From assembly GCA_030760725.1 (NCBI GenBank), contig JASWHV010000010.1, forward strand, positions 33,919,760 through 33,983,759: a stretch of DNA of 64,000 bases. Reading direction: 5' to 3'. Made by a program: the position numbers and the translations under genes. Position 1 is the first letter of the stretch. The number at the start of each line of letters is the position of its first letter. The notes under the pieces were generated by a model. The model ran no database searches. It was not told the DNA's origin and saw nothing but the letters and a program-made list of their open reading frames with translations. This DNA is from Neostapfia colusana (lineage: Eukaryota; Streptophyta; Magnoliopsida; Poales; Poaceae). Positions 10,741 to 21,303 of the stretch are shown here, piece after piece.

Positions 10741-12099
10741 CTACGTCCTGAGCATCAGTAGAACAGGGTTATTCCCTTCTGTAATAGATCCCATAGGATT
10801 TAAGAACATAGCTTGGGGTAGCTAAGTCTCAAGGGACGGTACAGGACTACGTCCAGTTTAGCCTGGTTCCGACCCTAAGCGCGTAGAGTCTTGCTTCCCT
10901 TGTAGACAAGGCGGAACATTGCCTCCATGTACAGCCAGAATTCCACCTATGGGCACGAATACAGAGACTTGTTCTACTTAGCTCTCTCTCATGCGCTCAT
11001 TTAAATTAAAAATTAATTTTTATGATCGCACTATTTCTGTATGTTCATCGTACATCTAGCTCCCCATCTCCTGCGCTCATCCATAGTTGGCATTCGCTAT
11101 CCTGCCGAAGGCGGCTGCGCTTGAGGCACCTGCCGATGGCCGAGTGAGTCTCTCGGGCCTCCCCCAGTCAGGTGTTGCGGTGCCAGTTGATTACCTCCAG
11201 GAAAGGCCTACGTTGTGCATGGGGGGTCCAGGGTGCGTATCCAGCTTAGCCGGCTCCGTGTACGAAGCGTGCACATCCTGCCCTCCGGAGGTACAGGGGA
11301 GTACAACCGCTTTGCCTGGTCATGAACCCAAAGCACGTGCACTCTGCTTCCCCGGCACACGGCCCGGTACTAGGGATCGGACGGCCGTACCCAGACCTCA
11401 GAGGGAGCCGGAGCTCCGGCGCCTCGCGCACAGAATTGCCCAAGCCTCGTATAACGGATCAGGATTGTAAGACGAATAAGACAAGGAGACGGGAGGGGAG
11501 GACCCCCCGAGGAGAATTACGTTTCCTCTACCTGTTAGCAGGACCTCCAGGTTACAGCAACGGGGACTGCACGAAGCGGGGGAAAAGGAGCTACCAACTA
11601 GTCTGGCATAGGACTGGAAGGACCGGGTCCCGCCCCTTCAGCACGGGCAAGGCCCGAAGGCCCCACGTGTCCAGCGGGCCCGGAGCTCCCGCCTCCTCTG
11701 AGGGGGGCTCCGGACTCGCCACGTGGCAGGCGGAAACCGGACCTCCCCCTCGGGGGGGGGGGGGGGCTCCGAAAACCCCACGTGTCCAGCAGGGCCAGAG
11801 ATCCCGCCTCCTCAGGAGGGGCTCCGGACCCGCCACATGGCCGGCAGATCTGGACCTCCCCATAGGGCGAGATCCAGAGACCCCCGGGGGCCCCTAATAC
11901 AGTTAGAGCCCGGGGAAGGTGTCTGTGCAGAGCTCCGAGATTGGTGAAGGCCTCTGAGTACCTTGCGGAGCTAAGGACTCAGTCAGGAAAAGCCAAGAAG
12001 GAGAGAAAAGGCATCACAGACACAAACATTCAAGAGAGTCTATTTATGCGAGGCTCCATGAGCTGGACTACAGACTCAATAAAAAGGGAGAAACAAGTC
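10741..12099 (+). other. Element B noncoding stretch between pol remnant and antisense ORF
   Basis: I see no gene. It holds an AT-rich patch (about 11000-11040), GC-rich boxes with CACGTG cores (about 11660-11840) and a G-run at about 11750-11767. From about 11290 rightward it is nearly identical to the inverted copy in D. Left of that point the similarity is only about 90%. Confidence 0.7.
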
Positions 12100-13851
12100 C
12101 TAGGGTCCTCCCGGCTCACGCCGGAACCTAGCGGCTACAAGGGCGGCCACGTCCTTGACTTCAGCCCTGGCTGCTTCCTCCCGCTCCGCGGCTGGGCCCT
12201 CTCTCGCTGGCTCCAGGGAGAAAGAAGGGTCGCGGCTCTTGAAGCATGCCAGCACATGTGAGGCGACCTCTAAGGCCAGGCCGCGTCCCTCGGCCTCAAG
12301 CTCGCTGGCGACCACCGAGTCCAGCGTGTCCAGCTTGGTGCCGATCGACTCCAGCGCGGGGATCACCTCCGCCACCTTCAACGCAGGAGCCGCTGCCCTC
12401 ACCGGACTGAAGCCAAGAGGGATCAGGGCGGACCCCGCTCGATTAATGAAGCTTGAGACCGCATGCGCCTCGGAGGACCGCAAGGCCGAGAGCTTCTCCA
12501 CCTCGCGGCGGGCTGCCTGCAGGGCCCCTTGGTTTCTCTCGGAGAATTCCTTCTCCTTGGCCGCCAGGGAGCTTTCCCGAAGGTGGAGAGTCTTGGCGAG
12601 CCACTCCAACTCAGAAGCCTTGAAGTCGGCGGCCAACTCCGGATCCAGGACCGCCCGGCGTTCGTGGGAGATCTGTTCCTCCCTCATGTCGAGGTCTGCC
12701 TTCTGAACCTCTAGCTCCTCGGTCCAAGCTCGCAGGTCATCCTCGCCCGCCGCCAGCTGCGCAGCGACCCTCTCCGCCTCGGCTGCCTTGGAACGCTCCC
12801 GTTCCTCAACGGCGAGTTTACAGCGCTCCAACAGCTGCCGTATCTCCTCCGCGGCAGAGAGGCTATCCTCAGCCCGGGCGTGTGCCTCCAAGGCCTCCCT
12901 GTTGATCCGCCGCGATTCGGCGTCCATGCGGTCGACAGACCGCTTCAGCCGATCGAGGAGCACTTCCCTGAAGTCAAGCAACTCCTGCCTGTAGTCGAGC
13001 TCGCTCTTGACCTTCATGGTCCGCTCCCGCAAAAGGTTCCCCCAGCTGAGGAGGCGATCCCGTTCAACCGTATGCTCCTCCCGCTCGCGACCTAGTGCGG
13101 CCAAGACCTGCCGGACGCTCGCTTCGGCAAGCGTGAAAGCATCCGCCAGGGGCAGTGGGGCAACAGAGGCCGGAGCAGAACCCCCGACCTCCTCCGTCAC
13201 TTCATCCTCAGGAGAAGTCAAGGCACCAGCGACCGAGACGAGACGCCAGTCAGGAGAAGCTGGCGCCGGGGCACCGGCAGCCGGACCCGCCGGACTCTCT
13301 CTAGCTTCTGGCTTCTTGACCTGTGGAGAGGGGCGAGCGGGGGAAGTCGATAATGGAATAGAGGCCGGGCCGCCTGGTGCATGGTCGACCTGCACTGTCC
13401 TGGGGGCCGCGGCGGCCGTCCTGGCAGGAAGAGATGACGCCGCCGCGGAATCCGGGCACACCGGAACAGGAGAAGCTCGCGCTGACTTGGGGGCCGCGGC
13501 AGCTGTCCCAGTTTCCGAGCGCAACGGCGCAGACTCCCCACCTGTCGAGGATGGCCGGGAAGCGCAAACACTCCAGCGGGCTCTGAACCCCGACTTTCGA
13601 GCCAGGGTAGGACTCCCAGATCCCGCCATCGTCACTGACGGCCGCTCCGCAGTCGCTTGAACTGGCGGAACAGGGGACGCTCCAGAAGCTCCCCTCAACG
13701 CATCAGCCCGGGGCCTCTTTGGGTCACCACCGGAAGGAGTGCCATCTCCAGAAGCAGGAGATCCAGGCTCCCCAGATCCCCGACTTGGCACAGACGCCGC
13801 CACTGGAGGAGATCGAGCGCGCTTCTTCTCTGGTGGCGGGTTGGAGGCCAT
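12100..13851 (-). CDS. Antisense coiled-coil ORF of element B
   Basis: The frame is opposite in strand to gag and lies between the pol remnant and the 3' LTR. I chose ATG 13851 (MASNPPPEKKRARSPP, 583 residues). An upstream start at 14028 adds 59 residues with a hydrophobic run (PALFLGLLCLCLLAF) and is less convincing. The N-terminal half is Pro/Ser/Ala-rich with basic PEKKRARSP and KRPRAD clusters that could act in nuclear import. The C-terminal half (from about LGREREEHTVERDRLL) is a long charged heptad-like helix, then a conserved tail (ALKVAEVIPALESIGTKLD). No catalytic motif is visible. An extra ORF on the strand opposite to gag is known in the maize Tat-lineage element Grande; homology to that protein is not shown here. 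In B the frame is fully open. Function unknown. Confidence 0.8.
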   Translation of the reverse strand: MASNPPPEKKRARSPPVAASVPSRGSGEPGSPASGDGTPSGGDPKRPRADALRGASGASPVPPVQATAERPSVTMAGSGSPTLARKSGFRARWSVCASRPSSTGGESAPLRSETGTAAAAPKSARASPVPVCPDSAAASSLPARTAAAAPRTVQVDHAPGGPASIPLSTSPARPSPQVKKPEARESPAGPAAGAPAPASPDWRLVSVAGALTSPEDEVTEEVGGSAPASVAPLPLADAFTLAEASVRQVLAALGREREEHTVERDRLLSWGNLLRERTMKVKSELDYRQELLDFREVLLDRLKRSVDRMDAESRRINREALEAHARAEDSLSAAEEIRQLLERCKLAVEERERSKAAEAERVAAQLAAGEDDLRAWTEELEVQKADLDMREEQISHERRAVLDPELAADFKASELEWLAKTLHLRESSLAAKEKEFSERNQGALQAARREVEKLSALRSSEAHAVSSFINRAGSALIPLGFSPVRAAAPALKVAEVIPALESIGTKLDTLDSVVASELEAEGRGLALEVASHVLACFKSRDPSFSLEPAREGPAAEREEAARAEVKDVAALVAARFRREPGGP

Positions 13852-14028
13852 GACGAGGGAGGACTCAAAGGCAAGAAGACAAAGGCACAAGAGTCCAAGA
13901 AAAAGCGCTGGGATGTGCGAAGGGAAGCCGCAATGTGGGTAAGATCCCCTCTTAAAACTTCCCTGGTTCAATTCCAAGCGATTTGAAACTCTTCGAATAC
14001 GCCGCATCGGCATCCGCTTCGGCTCCAA

Positions 14029-14341
14029 GACCGAGCGCCGATGACAGGTGGACCCAAGCCGCCCAACTGAAGCGGTGGGTCAAGGAGTCAGTCTCCTAAG
14101 AAGACAAGCCGGCAAGGCACCCCGGCGGTTCCCTAAGAAAGCGCCGCAACGTGCAGAAGTGGCAGTCTTGGGAACCGCCGCAGTAAAAGCAACCATCAAG
14201 TGGGCGCACGCTCACACGATCCCGCGGCCGTTCGTGGTCCGGCAGCGGTCAATGCGGGACTTAAAGAAAGTGCGCAGATCAGAAGAGACAGAGGTCCCAC
14301 CTCGGGCTCGCTATCTCCCCCGAGATGGGCCCGGGGGCCAT
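14029..14341 (+). other. Element B 3' noncoding stretch with polypurine-like end
   Basis: The stretch leads into the 3' LTR. The last bases, CGAGATGGGCCCGGGGGCCA, are the same in C (36075-36094) apart from one base and are the likely plus-strand primer region, though the purine run is imperfect. Confidence 0.55.
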
Positions 14342-15426
14342 TGTCGGTACCCGCGATATGGGGTAACCCCGTGCACAGGGGAAAATGCCTAAGGATCTCA
14401 CCCTTCTCTGCAGGGAGAGCTCCGAAGGCGCCACGCGTCTGGCGGGACCGGACCTCCCTCTCCTCAGAGGAGAGCTCCGGGCTCGCCACGTGGCCTGCAG
14501 AAGCCGGACCTCCCCCCTCCGCGGGAGAGTGGTCTGAAGGTGCCACGTGTCCAGCGGGGCCGTACCTCCCTCTCCTCAGAGAGGAGCTCCGGGCTCGCCA
14601 CGTGGCCGACAGAAGCCGGACCTCCCCCTCCGCGGGGAGAGGTCCGGAGGCTCCACGTGTCCTGCGGGGCCGGACCCCCTCTCCTCTGAGGAGGTCTCCG
14701 GGCCTGCCACGTGTCTAGCAGAACTGCGCTGCCTGCCCCCGAGCGGTAGGCAGGGGGCGTAAAGACGCCCCATACCTTGCCCGTACAAGGTATTCAAGGC
14801 CCGCCTCTTCTAAAGTCACGGAGACGCGGAGCACGCCTCTGTCAGGTGCCGTTGCGCCCAGTCGCATCACAGACTGGCACGCGGTGTCAGAACCTGCCAG
14901 CCAATAAACACAGCGACAAGACATCCCATGCCGCCTTCGCCGTCATCAACCACTACGACTAGCATGCGGCATGGGCAGGGCGGCAAGACAAAGACTCAGA
15001 AGCCTTCGCCAGAGACAACTACCGGCATAACTGCAGATACGGTAGATAACAGTCAATCTCCCCGGGACCACCTGTCGGGTCCTGGGCCCCCCTTGTAAGC
15101 CACCCGAGTCTTAGACTATAAAAGGCTCGGGTAGGCAACGTTAGCAAGGGTTCGCACTCCCGCAACTCATACACTAGACATCAGTCATCCCCAAGCTCAG
15201 GACTCCGGTTCTGGGCAGCAAGCAATACAGCGAGCTCCATAGCTCGCCGTGGACATAGGGTTTTACGCTCCGGCGGCCTGAACCACGTAAAACTCGCCGT
15301 GTCAAGCTCTTCCTAACTCGTCCATACGCTCAAGCTCTCCGCAAGTGACTAGCCCCACCAAAAAAAAGAACCTCCGCGGGCTGCCCAGTGCAGGCCCCGG
15401 GGATGTGTCGACCGAACACTTCGACA
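14342..15426 (+). repeat. Element B 3' LTR (1085 bp)
   Basis: It runs from TGTCGGTACCCGCG to ACACTTCGACA. The length and sequence match the inverted LTR at 15952-17036, including the variant CCCGTGCACAGG. TATAAAAG lies at 15117. G-box units with CCACGTGG cores lie between 14480 and 14720. GACGT follows at 15427. Confidence 0.92.
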
Positions 15427-15951
15427 GACGTAACTGCGGATACGATAGTCGGCAGGCAATCTCCCCGGGACCACCTGTCGAGCCTCGGGCCCCCCTTGTA
15501 AGCCACACGAGCCTTGGACTATAAAAGGCTCGGGTAGGCGACGTTAGCAAGGGTTCACACTCCAGCAACTCATACCCTAGGTGTAACTCATCCTCAAGCT
15601 CATGACTCCGGTTCTGAGCACAAGCAATACAGCGAGCACCTCAGCTCACCGTGGACGTAGGGTTTTACGCTCTGGCTCGGGTAGGCGACGTGGTTCGGGC
15701 TGCCAGAGCGTAAAACCCTACATCCATGGTGAGCTGAGGTGCTCGCTGTATTGCTTGTGCTCAGAACCGGAGTCATGAGCTTGAGGATGAGTTACGCCTA
15801 GGGTATGAGTTGCTGGAGTGTGAACCCTTGCAAACGTCGCCTACCCGAGCCTTTTATAGTCCAAGGCTCGTGTGGCTTACAAGGGGGGCCCGAGGCTCGA
15901 CAGGTGGTCCCGGGGAGATTGCCTGCCGACTATCGTATCCGCAGTTACGTC
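15427..15951. repeat. Palindrome of LTR fragments at the duplication centre
   Basis: Plus-strand LTR fragment 15427-15674 faces inverted fragment about 15688-15951, with only about four or five mismatches over 250 bp. Between them, 15675-15688 (CTCGGGTAGGCGAC) belongs to neither arm at this place but copies a stretch of the same LTR just after its TATA box (about 15532). That is templated filler. Both arms have GTGCTCAGAACCGGAGTCAT, unlike other LTRs here, so they come from one LTR. Confidence 0.85.
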
Positions 15952-17036
15952 TGTCGAAGTGTTCGGTCGACACTTCCCCCGGGCCTGCACTGGGCAGCCC
16001 GCGGAGGTTCTTTTTTTTGGTGGGGCTAGTCACTTGCGGGGAGCTTGAGCGTATGGACGAGTTAGGAAGAGCTTGACACGGCGAGTTTTACGTGGTTCAG
16101 GCCGCCGGAGCGTAAAACCCTATGTCCACGGCGAGCTATGGAGCTCGCTGTATTGCTTGCTGCCCAGAACCGGAGTCCTGAGCTTGGGGATGACTGATGT
16201 CTAGCGTATGAGTTGCGGGAGTGCGAACCCTTGCTAACGTTGCCTACCCGAGCCTTTTATAGTCTAAGACTCGGGTGGCTTACAACGGGGGCCCAGGACC
16301 CGACAGGTGGTCCCGGGGAGATTGACTGTTATCTACCGTATCTGCAGTTATGCCGGTAGTTGTCTCTAGCGAAGGCTTCTGAGTCTTCGTCTTGCCGCCC
16401 TGCCCATGCCGCATGCTAGTCGTAGTGGTTGATGACGGCGAAGGCGGCATGGGATGTCTTGTCGCTGCGTTTATTGGCTGGCAGGTTCTGACACCGCGTG
16501 CCAGTCTGTGATGCGACTGGGCGCAACGACACCTGACAGAGGCGTGCTCCGCGTCTCCGCGTCTTTGGAAGAGGCGGGCCTTGAATACCTTGTACGGGCA
16601 AGGTATGGGGCGTCTTTACGCCCCCTGCCTACCGCTCGGGGGCAGGCAGCGCCGTTCTGCTAGACACGTGGCGGGCCCGGAGACCTCCTCAGAGGAGAGG
16701 GGGTCCGGCCCCGCAGGACACGTGGAGCCTCCGGACCTCTCCCCGCGGAGGGGGAGGTCCGGCTTCTGTCGGCCACGTGGCGAGCCCGGAGCTCCTCTCT
16801 GAGGAGAGGGAGGTCCGGCCCCGCTGGACACGTGGCACCTTCGGACCACTCTCCCGCGGAGGGGGGAGGTCCGGCTTCTGCAGGCCACATGGCGAGCCCG
16901 GAGCTCTCCTCTGAGAAGAGGGAGGTCCGGTCCCGCCAGACGCGTGGCGCCTTCGGAGCTCTCCCTGCAGAGAAGGGTGAGATCCTTAGGCATTTTCCCC
17001 TGTGCACGGGGTCACCCCATATCGCGGGTACCGACA
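15952..17036 (-). repeat. Element D 3' LTR (1085 bp)
   Basis: On the plus strand it begins TGTCGAAGTGTTCGG and ends GGTACCGACA, the reverse of the family LTR. It is nearly identical to 14342-15426 in inverted orientation. ACGTC (15947-15951) precedes it, mirroring GACGT at 15427. Confidence 0.92.
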
Positions 17037-17527
17037 ATGGCCCCCGGGCCCCATCTCGGGGGAGATAGCGAGCCCGAGGTGGGACCTCCGTCTCTTCTGA
17101 TCTGCGCACTTTCTCTAAGTCCCGCATTGACCGCTGCCGGAGCACGAACGGCCGAGGGATCGTGGGAGCGTGCGCCCACTTGATGGTTGCTTTTACTGCG
17201 GCGGTTCCCAAGACTGCCACTTCTGCACGTTGCGGCGCTTTCTTCGGGAACCGCCGGGGTGCCTTGCCGGCTTGTCTTCTTAGGAGACTGACTCGTTGAC
17301 ACACCGCTTCAGTTGGGCGGCTTGGGTCCACCTGTCATCGGTGCTCGGTCTTGGAGCCGAAGCGGATGCCGATGCGGCGTATTCGAAGAGTTTCAAATCG
17401 CTTGGAATTGCACCTGAGAAGTTTTAAGAGGGGATCTTACCCACATTGCGGCTTCCCTTCGCACGTCCCAGCGCTTTTTCTTGGACTCTTGTGCCTTTGT
17501 CTTCTTGCCTTTGAGTCCTCCCTCGTC

Positions 17528-19279
17528 ATGGCCTCCAACCCGCCACCAGAGAAGAAGCGCGCTCGATCTCCTCCAGTGGCGGCGTCTGTGCCAAGTCGGG
17601 GATCTGGGGAGCCTGCATCTCCTGCTTCTGGAGATGGCACTCCTTCCGGTGGCAACCCAAAGAGGCCATGGGCTGATGCGTTGAGGGGAGCTTCTGGAGC
17701 GTCCCCTGTTCCGCCAATTCAAGCGACTGCGGAGCGGCCGTCAGTGACGATGGCGGGATCTGGGAGTCCTACCCTGGCTCGAAAGTCGGGGTTCAGAGCC
17801 CGCTGGAGTGTTCGCGCTTCCCGGCCATCCTCGACAGGTGGGGAGTCTGCGCTATTGCGCTCGGAAACTGGGACAGCTGCCTGGATTCCCAAGTCAGCGC
17901 GAGCTTCTCCTGTTCCGGTGTGCCCGGATTCCGCAGCGGCGTCATCTCTTCCTGCCAAGACAGCCGCCGCGGCCCCCAGGCCAGTGCAGGTCGACCATGC
18001 ACCAGGCGGCCCGGCCTCTATTCCATTGTCGACTTCCCCCGCTCGCCCCTCTCCACAGGTCAAGAAGCCAGAAGCTAGAGAGAGTCCGGCGGGTCCGGCT
18101 GCCGGTGCCCCGGCGCCAGCTTCTCCTGACTGGCGTCTCGTCTCGGTCGCTGGTGCCTTGACTTCTACTGAGGATGAAGTGACGGAGGAGGTCGGGGGTT
18201 CTGCTCCGGCCTCTGTTGCCCCACTGCCCCTGGCGGATGCTTTCGCGCTTGCCGAAGCGAGCGTCCGGCAGGTCTTGGCCGCACTAGGTCGCGAGCGGGA
18301 GGAGCATACGGTTGAACGGGATCGCCTCCTCAGCTGGGGGAACCTTTTGCGGGAGCGGACCGCGAAGGTCAAGAGCGAGCTCGACTCCAGGCAGGAGTTG
18401 CTTGACTTCAGGGAAGTGCTCCTCGATCGGCTGAAGCGGTCTGTCGACCGCATGGACGCCGAATCGCGGCGGATCAACAGGGAGGCCTTGGAGGCACACG
18501 CCCGGGCTGAGGAGAGCCTCTCTGCCGCGGAGGAGATACGGCAGCTGTTGGAGCGCCGTAAACTCGCCGTTGAGGAACGGGAGCGTTCCACGGCAGCCGA
18601 GGCGGAGAGGGTCGCTGCGCAGCTGGCGGCGGGCGAGGATGACCTGCGAGCTTGGACCGAGGAGCTAGAGGTTCAGAAGGCAGACCTCGACATGAGGGAG
18701 GAACAGATCTCCCACGAACGCCGGGCGGTCCTGGATCCGGAGTTGGCCGCCGACTTCAAGGCTTCTGAGTTGGAGCGGCTCGCCAAGACTCTCTACCTTT
18801 GGGAAAGCTCCCGAGCGGCCAAGGAGAAGGAATTCTCCGAGAGAAACCAAGAGGCCCTGCAGGCAGCCCGCCGCGAGGTGGAGGAGCTCTCGGCCTTGCG
18901 GTCCTCCGAGGCGCATGCGGTCTCAAGCTTCATTAATTGAGCGCGGTCCGCCCTGATCCCTCTTGGCTTCAGTCCGGTGAGGGCAGCGGCTCCTGCGTTG
19001 AAGGTGGCGGAGGTGATCCCCGCGCTGGAGTCGATCGGCACCAAGCTGGACATGCTGGACTCGGTGGTCGCCAGCGAGCTTGAGGCCGAGGGACGCGGCC
19101 TGGCCTTAGAGGTTGCCTCACATGTGCTGGCATGCTTCAAGAGCCGCGACCCTTCTTTCTCCCTGGAGCCAGCGAGAGAGGGCCCAGCCGCGGAGCGGGA
19201 GGAAGCAGCCAGGGCTGAAGTCAAGGACGTGGCCGCCCTTGTAGCCGCTAGGTTCCGGCGTGAGCCGGGAGGACCCTAG
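17528..19279 (+). pseudogene. Antisense coiled-coil ORF of element D, one nonsense codon
   Basis: ATG 17528 gives MASNPPPEKKRARSPP, the same start as in B. The frame runs to TGA at 18938-18940, after AVSSFIN, where B has CGA. It then continues in the same frame through the conserved tail ALKVAEVIPALES to TAG at 19277-19279. Apart from that stop, it is a close copy of the B protein with scattered substitutions. An upstream in-frame start (17351) would add a hydrophobic segment, as in B. The ORF faces gag on the other strand, so its promoter is not the LTR promoter that drives gag. Confidence 0.8.
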
Positions 19280-20639
19280 GACTTGCTTCTCCCTTTTTAT
19301 TGAGTCTGTAGTCCAGCTCATGGAGCCTCACATAAATAGACTCTCTTGAATGTTTGTGTCTGTGATGCCTTTTCTCTCCTTCTTGGCTTTGCCTGACTGA
19401 GTCCTTAGCTCCACAAGGTACTCAGAGGCCTTCACCAATCTCGGAGCTCTGCACAGACACCTTCCCCGGGCCCTAACTGTATTAGGGGCCCCCGGGGGTC
19501 TCTGGATCTCGCCCTATGGGGAGGTCCAGATCTGCCGGCCACGTGGCGGGTCCGGAGCCCCTCCTGAGGAGGCGGGAGCTCTGGCCCTGCTGGACACGTG
19601 GGGTTTTCGGAGCCCCCCCTCCCCCCCCCCCCCCCCCGCCGAGGGGGAGGTCCGGTTTCCGCCTGCCATGTGGCGAGTCCGGAGCCCCCCACAGAGGAGA
19701 CGGGAGCTCCAGGCCCGCTGGACACGTGGGGCCTTCGGGCCTCGCCCGTGCTGAAGGAGCGGGACCCGGTCCTTCCAGTCCTATGCCAGACTAGTTGGTA
19801 GCTCCTTTCCCCCCGCTTCGTGCAGTCCCCGTTGCTGTAACCTGGAGGTCCTGCACACAGGCAGAGGAAACGTAATTCTCCTCGGGGGGTCCTCCCCTCC
19901 CGTCTCCTTGTCTTATTCGGCTTACGATCCTGATCCGTTATACGGGGCTTGGGCAATTCTGTGCGCGAGGCGCCGGAGCTCCGGCTCCCTCCGAGGTCTG
20001 GGTACGGCCGTCCGATCCCTAGTACCGGGCTGTGCGCCGGGGAAGCAGAGTGCACGTGCTTTGGGTTCATGACCAGGCAAAGCGGTTGTACTCCCCTGTA
20101 CCTCCGGAGGGCAGGATGCGCACGCTTCGGACACGGAGCCGGCTAAGCGGTATACGCACCCTAGACCCCCCATGCACAACGCAGGCCTTTCCTGGAGGTG
20201 ACCAACTGGCACCGCAACACCTGACTGGGGGAGGCCCGAGAGACTCACTTGGCCATCGGCAGGTGCCTCAAGCTCAACCGCCCTCGGTAGGATAGCGAAT
20301 GCTGACTATGGATGAGCGCGGGAGAGAGGGAGCTAGATGTACGATGAACATACATAGATAGTGCGATCATAAAAATTAATGCATAATTTAAATGAGCACA
20401 TGATAGAGAGCGAAGTAGAAAAAGTTCTGTGTTAATGCCCATAGGTGGAAGTCTGGCTGTACATGGAGGCAATGGCACGCCTCGTCTACAAGGGAAGCAA
20501 GACTCTACGCGCTTAGGGTCGGAACCAGGCTAAGCTGGACGTAGTCCTGGACCGTCCCATGAGACTTAGCTGCCCCAAGCGCTGTTCCTAAACTCTATGG
20601 GATTTATTACAGAAGGGAACGACCCTGTTCTACTAATGC
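19280..20639 (-). other. Element D noncoding stretch
   Basis: I see no gene. It holds a C-run at about 19611-19637 interrupted by single bases, GC-rich boxes with CACGTG cores (19538, 19595, 19723) and an AT-rich patch near 20370-20400. It is the inverted counterpart of 10741-12099 in B. Confidence 0.65.
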
Positions 20640-20930
20640 TCGGGGGGTAGGACTTACAGTGTTGTTCCACGCCAAAGGGTTTTGGGAACGGATCCCACAC
20701 TCGGTTGAAAGGCATGTGTACCTGGGATGGCAACTTTCCTGAATCGGAAGGGACCTTCCCGGCTGGGGGAGAGTTTATAGGTCCTTCTCGGGAAAGTGCG
20801 TGCCGCGGCACCAGGTTGCCTTTCTGCAGGTCCCTGCCGCGTTTGGTTCTTTGGCGGTAGTGCTAGAGCAGCAGCCGAGACCGTGCATTGTGGGGTGTTA
20901 CCTGCAGCCGAGCCTCGTCGACGAGGTTGT
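20640..20930 (-). pseudogene. Element D integrase C-terminal remnant
   Basis: The minus strand shows the HALSREGPINSPPAGKVPSD-like remnant of the module that reads HKLSPSWEGPFRV in C. AACCTCGTCGACGAG lies at about 20925. The frame is broken. It sits at the same place relative to gag as in B and E. Confidence 0.65.
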
Positions 20931-21303
20931 TATCTTCACGCTGGATCAGGTCCTGCGCAGCTTCTCCTGGGCGCCCCCGGGAAGTTCTCCCCTTCTGGCT
21001 AAGCCCTTCAAGGGGTAGGTGGACCTGGGCTCGTCTTGGGGGACCCAAGGAGTCTTCCCCTTCTGGCAAGGCCTTCAAGGGGTTGACAGACCTTGGGCGG
21101 CCCCCAGGAGGTATGACCGAGGCACGGAGGCGTGCTCTCGGGAGGGGCTGGCCCGATCTTGCACCATTGTGATTGGTGCTTGGGCTGCTGCGACTACTTG
21201 GGGCTTCTCCAAGGTTGACGCCGCAGCAGTGCAGCCTCCGCTGACCTGGGACGGCAGCTACAGTCGGCTACCGCCCCGGCCCGTCACCATCGGAGCTGGA
21301 GTC

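Larger units (their letters stand above)
7839..15426 (+). mobile_element. Element B: non-autonomous Tat-family element with gag and antisense coiled-coil ORF
   Basis: The order on the plus strand is truncated 5' LTR (7839-8441), primer binding site, gag (8498-10245), an integrase C-terminal remnant (about 10445-10740), a noncoding stretch, the antisense ORF (minus strand, 13851-12100) and the 3' LTR (14342-15426). Protease, RT, RNase H and the integrase core are absent, so movement would need enzymes in trans. The 5' LTR resembles the A/C subfamily, with GTCGATAGCAAGGG. The 3' LTR resembles the D subfamily, with ACGTTAGCAAGGG. B is therefore probably a mosaic joined near 11290, where its similarity to D drops. 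Confidence 0.85.
11290..20086. repeat. Large inverted duplication, arms ~4.4 kb, centre near 15.69 kb
   Basis: Left arm 11290-15674 and right arm about 15688-20086 are inverted copies with only a few percent difference by eye. Both arms contain, outward from the centre, an LTR fragment, a complete 1085-bp LTR, the antisense ORF and its GC-rich flank. Both complete LTRs sit at the same point (GACGT next to AACTGCGG) in the same LTR fragment, so the duplication is later than that insertion. The two ORF copies share changes that E lacks, such as DDLRAWTEELEVQ and ISHERRAVLDPEL. Confidence 0.78.

Noticed and set aside
13852..14028. Upstream extension of the antisense ORF with a hydrophobic segment
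   Set aside because: The extension is in frame in B and D, but it is less protein-like and the ATG at 13851 (17528 in D) gives the clearer start. Kept only as an alternative.
15427..15951. Palindrome as a sequencing artefact from a missed hairpin adapter
   Set aside because: Arms differ at several sites, the ORF copies differ in many residues, and 14 bp of filler lies at the centre. An artefact should be symmetric and near perfect. Raw reads are still needed.
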